From CAZQKE01 sp964593865 (GTDB lineage Bacteria; Chloroflexota; Anaerolineae; JAAYZQ01), in contig CAZQKE010000003.1 of assembly GCA_964593865.1 (NCBI GenBank), forward strand, positions 1 to 14,327: a DNA stretch of 14,327 bases. Reading direction: 5' to 3'. The notes below the pieces were generated by a model. It had not been told where the DNA came from and ran no database searches. It saw only the letters and a list, made by a program, of their open reading frames with translations. The position numbers were made by a program, and so were the translations under genes. This document shows, one piece after another, positions 8,474-13,340 of the stretch; position 1 is the stretch's first letter; each line of letters starts with the position of its first letter.

Positions 8474-8896
8474 TCACTGGGTTACACGGATGGCATCCGG
8501 AACGTACATCTCGGAATGGCGCGGTCCCGAATACTCGGTAGAGCGCACGTCGTACATGCCAGGCTCGTCAAATTTCCAGATGATGCGGTTTTCGCGACCC
8601 GGCAAGACCTGTTGCTGAAAGACCATGCTGCCATCCTTGCGGAACACACCGAAACCATAGGTCACGTCATCGGAAGTCGCAACGAACTCCACGTACTCAC
8701 CGACCTTGACCTCAATGCCGCCCTCCGGCAGCCTGATCTCATAGTCGCCGTACTCAATGTAGAAAGTTTGGTCCGGCGTCGGCTTGGACCACAACAACCA
8801 CTTTTGCCAGGGGACCAACGGCGAAAGGGTGATGATGTTGAAGACCAAAAAGATGGCGATGAGCACGAACAGCCAGTTGCGTTCTCTGGGGTCCAT
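8474..8896 (-). CDS. Cupredoxin-fold oxidase subunit II lacking CuA ligands
   Basis: This 140-residue protein is anchored by one N-terminal helix (about 8-27) and carries a cox2-like cupredoxin domain outside the membrane. The length matches the short subunit II of ba3-type oxidases. In CuA proteins the ligands are a His after a SDDV-like turn, then C-x-E-x-C-x3-H-x2-M. Here the first position is Tyr (Y80 in SDDVTYGF) and the second motif reads STEYSGPRHSEM (119-130), with both Cys replaced by Ser while H127 and M130 remain. A binuclear CuA centre therefore cannot form. By analogy with quinol oxidases such as bo3, electrons probably reach subunit I from quinol or another donor. AGGAG lies 7 bases before ATG 8896. 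The gene starts 2 bases after the small upstream subunit stops. Confidence 0.88.
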   Translation of the reverse strand: MDPRERNWLFVLIAIFLVFNIITLSPLVPWQKWLLWSKPTPDQTFYIEYGDYEIRLPEGGIEVKVGEYVEFVATSDDVTYGFGVFRKDGSMVFQQQVLPGRENRIIWKFDEPGMYDVRSTEYSGPRHSEMYVPDAIRVTQ

Positions 8897-8898
8897 CG

Positions 8899-9003
8899 TC
8901 AGTCTCCTTTCTCGGTCACCTTCCAGCCGAATACGAGCATGAATAGGGCGATGGCGACGATGACCGCCGTGTACGCCCACCAGACAATATCGGTGATGTG
9001 CAT
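8899..9003 (-). CDS. 34-aa single-helix membrane subunit (subunit IIa-like)
   Basis: This tiny gene encodes 34 residues with one membrane helix (about 7-27, around WWAYTAVIVAIALFMLVFGW) and a charged KVTEKGD end. A strong ribosome site AAAGGAGGGAG ends 4 bases before ATG 9003, and the gene ends 2 bases before the subunit II ATG. By family knowledge, the Thermus ba3 oxidase has a 34-aa single-helix subunit IIa encoded just before subunits II and I. The match in size, topology and order makes an equivalent role likely, although small helices carry little sequence evidence. Confidence 0.82.
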   Translation of the reverse strand: MHITDIVWWAYTAVIVAIALFMLVFGWKVTEKGD

Positions 9004-9046
9004 TTCTCTCCCTCCTTTGGTTGTCGCTTCATCGCATAGAGTCACG

Positions 9047-9406
9047 TTATTCCTGTTTGTCCGATACTCTACCCTCCTTTCTATTACGTCGGATCGGCTC
9101 TTGGCGCAGACCGTCAAGCATGTGCCGGATGGTCATAAGCGGATGCCTGTAGATCATGTGCGGCCCGGCACGGCGCATTACGTGACGAATCCGCTCCCGC
9201 ATCACGGGCTTGTAACAATGTACAGGGCATTTGGCGCACGTTGTCTTGCCTTCCTGAAAGGGGCAGGCTTGCAGACGTTGCAAAGCATAAGCACGTAGCT
9301 CCCGGCACTCAGGGCACAGCTCCCCACGTCTGCCGTGCTGTCGGCGGCAGTAGAGAGCAATCATGGCAGACACCGTGCGCCGTTCTCGCCGCATCCGGTG
9401 ATTCAT
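9047..9406 (-). CDS. ygbA: YgbA-like nitrous oxide-stimulated promoter family protein
   Basis: This 119-residue soluble, Cys-rich basic protein matches the YgbA_NO family in its landmarks. These are TVSAMIALYC (11-20), CPEC (31-34), an AYALQRLQACPF stretch (39-50), CAKCPVHCYKPVMRERIRHVMR (57-78) and GPHMIYRHPLMTIRH (81-95). The seven cysteines (20, 31, 34, 48, 57, 60, 64) suggest a metal or Fe-S site. In E. coli the homologue is induced by nitric oxide under NsrR control, and its biochemical role is poorly defined. ATG 9406 is preferred over a TTG at 9442, which would lie inside the predicted promoter; AAGGG precedes it. The gene ends 43 bases before the small oxidase subunit, so the two are probably co-transcribed. 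Confidence 0.88.
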   Translation of the reverse strand: MNHRMRRERRTVSAMIALYCRRQHGRRGELCPECRELRAYALQRLQACPFQEGKTTCAKCPVHCYKPVMRERIRHVMRRAGPHMIYRHPLMTIRHMLDGLRQEPIRRNRKEGRVSDKQE

Positions 9407-9534
9407 CCGGCCCTTGCCGTTTGCCGATCTATTGTACCACAATCGGTCAAAGGACGAAACATTGCCCCCTCACAAGTACGTTTGTCGTTCCCGGCGCCGG
9501 CTTTACCGCTCAATGTACTTGCCCTGCTCCCAGA
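9407..9534 (-). promoter_or_regulatory. Intergenic region with possible internal extended -10 promoter for ygbA
   Basis: The minus strand shows TGG-TACAAT (9439-9431), an extended -10 element, with only TTTCGT at the -35 position. A start near 9424 would give a leader of 17 bases. The same region holds the palindrome CCGGCGCCGG (9491-9500) flanked by the inverted repeat CAAGTAC/GTACTTG (9473-9479, 9515-9521). No coding sequence is visible here. Confidence 0.35.
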
Positions 9535-9759
9535 TCAGGGGATGGTCAAAGCCTGGTTGAGGTCGCGCAGCAACGGCTCCAGGGGCAAGGCATATTCGCG
9601 GGCGGTGTCGGCAACGGTGTGGAACGGCGCGATGTAGCAACCGGCGCACTGCAATCCATGCCGGTTAAAGATGGCAATGGTCTGGGGATATTGCTCCACA
9701 ACCGATTGGACCAGGCTATCGCCGTGGATCCGATCGGTAGCCGTTCGCTCGCCTTCCAT
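9535..9759 (-). CDS. DUF1858 hybrid-cluster-associated redox disulfide protein
   Basis: This 74-residue protein covers the DUF1858 fold. A short helix region starts at IHGDSLVQSVVEQYPQTIAIF (11-31) and leads to HGLQCAGCYIAPFHTVAD (34-51) with the redox-type CAGC (38-41). It closes with REYALPLEPLLRDLNQAL (54-71). Family members occur alone near hybrid cluster protein genes or as the N-terminal part of Fe-S repair (RIC/ScdA-type) proteins linked to nitrosative stress. The start at 9759 is chosen for GGAGG 7 bases upstream. An ATG at 9789 would add 10 basic residues and remains possible. It follows the zinc-ribbon gene by 34 bases. The molecular role here is an inference from family and context. 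Confidence 0.85.
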   Translation of the reverse strand: MEGERTATDRIHGDSLVQSVVEQYPQTIAIFNRHGLQCAGCYIAPFHTVADTAREYALPLEPLLRDLNQALTIP

Positions 9760-9793
9760 TATGCGCCTCCACCGGTACACCACTCCCATAAGA

Positions 9794-9940
9794 TCAAGCC
9801 TCGCCGTGGATGACGATGGGCACGCAGCGGGCGCAGACCCACTTTTGGACGTTCCTGATCAGAATGCGGAACAGGGGGACGCGATCACTGTCGCTGCCGC
9901 AATGGAAACAGACGGGTTTTTCGCTCTTCTGTTGGCTCAC
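9794..9940 (-). CDS. 48-aa zinc-ribbon-like protein, first gene of the NO-response operon
   Basis: This small gene begins at GTG 9940, with AAAGGAGAGG ending 6 bases upstream, and encodes 48 residues. Two CxxC knuckles, CFHC (11-14) and CARC (36-39), flank a basic and hydrophobic middle (VPLFRILIRNVQKW), as expected for a zinc ribbon or a small Fe-S or redox protein. I do not recognise the family. It is the first gene after the predicted FNR/DNR-type promoter and lies directly before the DUF1858 gene. A DNA-binding, chaperone or NO-sensing role are all possible, but none is shown. Confidence 0.78.
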   Translation of the reverse strand: MSQQKSEKPVCFHCGSDSDRVPLFRILIRNVQKWVCARCVPIVIHGEA

Positions 9941-9985
9941 CTTGAACCTCTCCTTTATGGGTGTTTGGATCGCTGCATCTGCATT

Positions 9986-10034
9986 GTTACCGATTCTAGC
10001 ACAAGGCCGACGCCGTCGGTATGATCTTGGTCAT
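9986..10034 (-). promoter_or_regulatory. CRP/FNR-type class II promoter of the NO-response operon
   Basis: Reading the minus strand, the -10 element TAGAAT (9998-9993) has an extended TGC before it, while the -35 region is poor. The dyad ATGAC-N4-ATCAT (10034-10021) has the TGA-N6-TCA core of CRP/FNR family sites and resembles FNR/DNR boxes (TTGAY-N4-RTCAA). Its centre at 10027.5 lies at -41.5 from the predicted start at 9986, the standard class II activation position. The leader to the first GTG is about 46 bases. Confidence 0.68.
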
Positions 10035-10074
10035 GACGCAGGTGCGACGGAAGCGATCTCGTCCCGGCAACCCG

Positions 10075-10917
10075 TCAGGAGATCGTCATCTCCAACAGTT
10101 CTCCCAGGTGCAGGTCCTGCAGGGATAGGGGCGGATGCCCCAGCTGTCGTCCGGCAAATCCGCCGTGGCAGTCGGAGCCGCCGGTAATGAGCAGGTTCCG
10201 GCGGCGGCAATATTCCACCAGCTCCTTTGTGCGGGATTCGTCATGGTGCGCCGAGTAACACTCCAGGCCCCGTACGCCCATTTCGATCAGTTGATCCAAG
10301 CGGTCTGTATCCAAGCCGTTGCGGAAATAGGCCCCCGGATGGGCCAGGATCGTGATGCCTCCCGCTTTTTCCACGGCGGCCACTACTTCATCCGGTGGAG
10401 GAAACTCGGCCTGGGGGTAGTCCCTCTCGCGGAACAGATCAAAGTATTGTCCCAGGTCGGCGCAGATGCCCTGGTCGATTAAAAAGTTGAGCGATTTCCA
10501 CCCTCCCCGGCGACGATCCCAAGTATAGGTCCTGTATGCGTCCAGGGAGATCGGCAACCCGGCTTGAGCCAGGATCTCAATGACTTTGTCGCTTACCCCG
10601 CTCAAGCGTGCGCCGTTGGCCGCGACAAAAGCCCGGAAGGCAGCATCCTCTGCGTTGAAGCCGTAAGCCAGCAGGTGATACCACCGTCCGTTCAGGCTGC
10701 TGGAGAGCTCTACGCCGGGCAGGAAGCGCAGACCACTCCCCCGGATCAGCCGTGCCGTCGCTGCCAGGTTGTCCAGGGAATCGTGGTCGGTGACGGCAAA
10801 CAGGCCGATTCCTACCTGCCGCACTTTGGCGATCAACTGCTCCGGGGGCCAGCATCCGTCGGAAGCGGTTGTGTGCAAGTGTAGGTCTACCCGCTCGGTC
10901 GGAGTTCCTTTCGGCAT
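10075..10917 (-). CDS. PHP-domain metal-dependent phosphoesterase
   Basis: This 280-residue soluble protein has the PHP metal-binding motifs in order. They are DLHLHTTASDG (11-21), TDHDS (43-47), PGVELS (67-72), LAHPG (191-195), the YSAHHDE region (221-227) and SDCHGG (248-253). The pattern resembles the YciV/RNase AM (3',5'-nucleoside bisphosphate phosphatase) group more than the histidinol phosphatase or DNA polymerase PHP domains. The length of about 280 aa fits. The exact substrate (pAp, RNA 5' ends or another phosphate ester) is not readable. ATG 10917 has GGTGAGG 5 bases upstream. An ATG at 10938 overlaps the stop of the radical SAM gene as ATGA and is an alternative. Translational coupling to that gene is likely. 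Confidence 0.88.
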   Translation of the reverse strand: MPKGTPTERVDLHLHTTASDGCWPPEQLIAKVRQVGIGLFAVTDHDSLDNLAATARLIRGSGLRFLPGVELSSSLNGRWYHLLAYGFNAEDAAFRAFVAANGARLSGVSDKVIEILAQAGLPISLDAYRTYTWDRRRGGWKSLNFLIDQGICADLGQYFDLFRERDYPQAEFPPPDEVVAAVEKAGGITILAHPGAYFRNGLDTDRLDQLIEMGVRGLECYSAHHDESRTKELVEYCRRRNLLITGGSDCHGGFAGRQLGHPPLSLQDLHLGELLEMTIS

Positions 10918-10934
10918 CTCTTCCTCACCCAGTC

Positions 10935-12359
10935 TCATTGGAATTGCATAAACCGCCGCACGGTCTGGACGAACTCGCGGAAGGAAGGCCGGTAGGGATG
11001 GATGCGGTTCTTGATGGCGTATCCTTTCCATATCTTGTAGGCCAATCGGAAGAAGGGATTGGGCGGCAGTTTGATGAGCCATCGCACCAGGCCGGTCAGC
11101 CGGGGCCATTCGACGGCCAGGGCGAACAGTTTGTTGAAATTCTCTATCTGCCGTTTTTCCGCCGCCGAGGAAAAGCGCAGGACCGACCGCTCCCAGGCCG
11201 AAGGGTCAATATCGTCCAGCGAGCCTTCCATGTAACCTTGCTCGCGGGCGTATTCGCCCAGCTGGGTGCGGGGATAGGGCTGGTAGAGGAAGGCATTGGC
11301 ATAGGCCGGCTTGCAGGCGTGGTTCAGGGCCAGTGTCTCGAAATCCAGCTCCAGGGAGCCGCCCGGCAAACCCAGCATGTTGGTCGTCAGCAGGGCAATG
11401 CCTGCCTCGCGGAGCAGGCGGGCTGCACCGATGATCTGCTCATCGGAAAGGTTGCGGTTAAGCACCCGGTTGCGCAGCTCCGCATTGCCGGTCTCCAGTC
11501 CCATGCCTACGCTGACGCACCCGGCCCGCTTGAGCAGGTCCACCTTTTCCGCCGTAAGAAGGTTGGCCCGCACGTTGCAAAAAAAGGGCAATCCCACCGC
11601 CTGGGGGAATTTTTCGGCCAGTTCCCGTAACCAATCCACATAGACGATGAACAGGTCGTCGAGAAAGACGACGAATTGGAGGGGGTAGCGTTCTTGCACT
11701 CCCCGTACCTCTTCAATGACGCGGTCCACGCTCATCTGGCGCAGGCGTTTGCCCTTGCCCCGGTATAGATCGGCCAGGGCGTGGTTGAAGCAGTAGGTGC
11801 AGTCGTAAGGGCAGCCCCGGCTGGTGATGAAATGTTTGATGCCGCTCTGCCGGGTGAAATCGTCCTTTTCGTAAAGGAGCTCCCGGTCGGGGAAGGGAAT
11901 GCGGTCCAGGTCGTTTTCCAGGGGACGGGTGGGGTTGCGCTCAATGCGGTCGCCATCTTTGAACCACCAGTTCTCAATGCCGGTCAGAGGACGCCCGGCC
12001 TCCACCGCCGCCGCCAGGTCCACCATGGCCCCTTCCCCTTCGCCGACACAGACGGCATCCACGCCCGGCTCTTCCACAAATTCGGGAAAGTAGGTGGGGT
12101 GTGGCCCGCCGAACACCGAAATGACATCGGGCAACGCCGCTTTGAGGCGCAGGTTCAGGTCGCGGTAGTAGGTCTGAGAACCGGTGTAGACGCTATAGCC
12201 GACGATGCCCGGTTGCCATTCCTGCGCCACGGCCACCGGGTCCTCCTCCGACGCCACTGCCAGCCGGACTTTGTGCCCGGCCTCCCGCAGCACGGCGGAA
12301 AGGTAGAGTAAGCCCAAAGGTTCGTAGTCAATCTGTTTTTCAATGAAAAGGATGCGCAT
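10935..12359 (-). CDS. B12-binding-type radical SAM protein (BchE/Elp3-like)
   Basis: This 474-residue protein has the layout of B12-binding radical SAM enzymes. The N-terminal Rossmann-like domain includes PLGLLYLSAVLREAGHKV (14-31), GGPHPTYFPE (84-93) and VGEGEGAM (105-112). A radical SAM barrel has the 4Fe-4S motif CPYDCTYC (C183, C187, C190) after FITSRG. The usual DxHxxG cobalamin-ligand motif is not evident, so B12 may not bind in the usual way. The C-terminal 100 residues are helical and basic (WLIKLPPNPFFRLAYKIWKG). Members methylate or cyclise diverse substrates, including tetrapyrroles, hopanoids, lipids and antibiotics. The substrate here is unknown. The gene is coupled to the PHP gene by a stop/start overlap. 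The ribosome site before ATG 12359 is poor. Confidence 0.88.
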   Translation of the reverse strand: MRILFIEKQIDYEPLGLLYLSAVLREAGHKVRLAVASEEDPVAVAQEWQPGIVGYSVYTGSQTYYRDLNLRLKAALPDVISVFGGPHPTYFPEFVEEPGVDAVCVGEGEGAMVDLAAAVEAGRPLTGIENWWFKDGDRIERNPTRPLENDLDRIPFPDRELLYEKDDFTRQSGIKHFITSRGCPYDCTYCFNHALADLYRGKGKRLRQMSVDRVIEEVRGVQERYPLQFVVFLDDLFIVYVDWLRELAEKFPQAVGLPFFCNVRANLLTAEKVDLLKRAGCVSVGMGLETGNAELRNRVLNRNLSDEQIIGAARLLREAGIALLTTNMLGLPGGSLELDFETLALNHACKPAYANAFLYQPYPRTQLGEYAREQGYMEGSLDDIDPSAWERSVLRFSSAAEKRQIENFNKLFALAVEWPRLTGLVRWLIKLPPNPFFRLAYKIWKGYAIKNRIHPYRPSFREFVQTVRRFMQFQ

Positions 12360-12424
12360 GTGCTAAATCCCAATAATGAATGATCGGGGGCAATGCCAAG
12401 ACGACAAAAAGTCGCCGTCCTTTA

Positions 12425-13069
12425 TCAGATGCCCAGCCGTCTGAAAATTTCCTGCTTTGTTTCTTCGCGGTTCAACGCATCTTCAATGGTGAACCAACAG
12501 TCTATTTCGTTCCGATGTGCCTCTAGATCCTGACGGGCTTGCTCGGTCACCGCCGTCCGGTACATGATCAGCATGGTGACGGCGTCTGGGTTCTCGGACT
12601 TGGCACGGCTCAAACTCTTGATCGCGGCCCCCACACGTTCCAAAACGCCGGCGGTATCTATGCCGCCCTTGATTTCTACAGCAGCCAGGATATTTTGTCC
12701 TGCATAGAAAGCAATATCCGGTTCACTCCCGTACCGAACCGTCCGACCGTCGGTTAGGACGGTCACAGCACCACCGTTGTCTTCCTTTGCAAGCAACCCT
12801 TTGCTGTGGATCCTACGCTTGATGAACCCCTTGATGAGGTCCTCGGCTATGTTGCCTTTGCGGTTTTGCCACGAACCTTGAGCGGTGGAACCTGCCGTCA
12901 TCCCTCGCCATAGGTCAAACTCGCGGGGATCAATGTGCTCATCGGCCTCGATCAAGCGGCTGATCAATTTGTTCAAATGGCGTGCAATCACCCCTGCCTT
13001 CTGATCATCTAGCGGTTTCTTGCTTTGGCCTGTTTCAAACTTCTCAACAGGTAGCCCGACGTTGCTCAT
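12425..13069 (-). CDS. Type II restriction endonuclease, PD-(D/E)XK fold, XcyI-like
   Basis: This 214-residue protein has the nuclease core GSEPDIAFY (115-122, metal ligand D118) followed by VEIKGG (131-136, with E132 and K134). An upstream GNIAEDL (72-78) supplies the glutamate typical of this fold. The sequence around EIKGGIDTAG resembles the XcyI family, which cuts C^CCGGG. This assignment is from memory of the family and is moderate. XcyI itself is longer, so this could be a short or truncated member. No DNA methyltransferase gene is adjacent. ATG 13069 lacks a ribosome site but overlaps the stop of a short upstream reading frame as ATGA, which suggests translational coupling to a gene now decayed. 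CCCGGG was not found anywhere in the window, consistent with this specificity. Confidence 0.72.
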   Translation of the reverse strand: MSNVGLPVEKFETGQSKKPLDDQKAGVIARHLNKLISRLIEADEHIDPREFDLWRGMTAGSTAQGSWQNRKGNIAEDLIKGFIKRRIHSKGLLAKEDNGGAVTVLTDGRTVRYGSEPDIAFYAGQNILAAVEIKGGIDTAGVLERVGAAIKSLSRAKSENPDAVTMLIMYRTAVTEQARQDLEAHRNEIDCWFTIEDALNREETKQEIFRRLGI

Positions 13070-13340
13070 AATTCGTGCAACTTTTGGTGAAAGAACTCGC
13101 TCCTGGCGATTTGATCAAGCAACCAGCTCTCCGTCCCATTCTACGCTGCCCCGGACAACGACATACTGCCTCCTTTGAGGTTAGGGTTTTCTCCAAACCG
13201 TGATGCTCTTGCGCAGGGCTTCCTGCCCGAATCGGCCCATCTGCTGACTGCTGTTCCCCTTTCGCTAGGGCAGCACATACACCTTGACCGGCTCGAACCC
13301 CAAGCCGTTTGCCAGATCGGTGCTGATCTTTACTCTCCTA
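13070..13340 (-). other. Degenerate intergenic stretch with interrupted short reading frames
   Basis: About 270 bases between the AmrS gene and the restriction gene hold no intact gene. A strong ribosome site AAAGGAGG (13176-13169) is followed by ATG 13164, but this frame stops at TAG after 7 codons. Beyond that stop the same frame reads LLDQIARSEFFHQKLHEL and ends at TGA 13068-13066, overlapping the restriction gene start. Another frame yields VVVRGSVEWDGELVA and, further up, GRFGQEALRKSITVWRKP, broken by stops. These look like remnants of one or more genes, perhaps the missing methyltransferase or a small control gene, but no family is recognisable. Confidence 0.4.

Noticed and set aside
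9407..9442. TTG start at 9442 for the YgbA protein
   Set aside because: It overlaps the predicted -10 element and adds 12 residues not expected at the family N-terminus. ATG 9406 has an AAGGG upstream.
9462..9475. TTG-N8-CAA motif upstream of the possible ygbA promoter as a second FNR/NnrR site
   Set aside because: It lacks the TGA/TCA core and its centre would be at about -44.5, off the usual positions. A match this loose is expected by chance.
10007..10019. CCGAC/GTCGG hairpin near the operon promoter as a terminator of the PHP gene
   Set aside because: The stem is only 5 bp, it has no T tract, and it lies in the -10/-35 spacer of the predicted promoter.
12393..12420. Hairpin after the restriction gene as a terminator
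   Set aside because: Only about six pairs with one wobble, the T run is in the loop rather than after the stem, and no tail follows.
13109..13340. Stop codons in the degenerate region as recoding sites (Sec/Pyl) in a longer restriction protein
   Set aside because: All three different stop codons occur in about 90 codons, which is the chance rate. There is no sign of a recoding element, and the ATGA overlap supports the shorter start.
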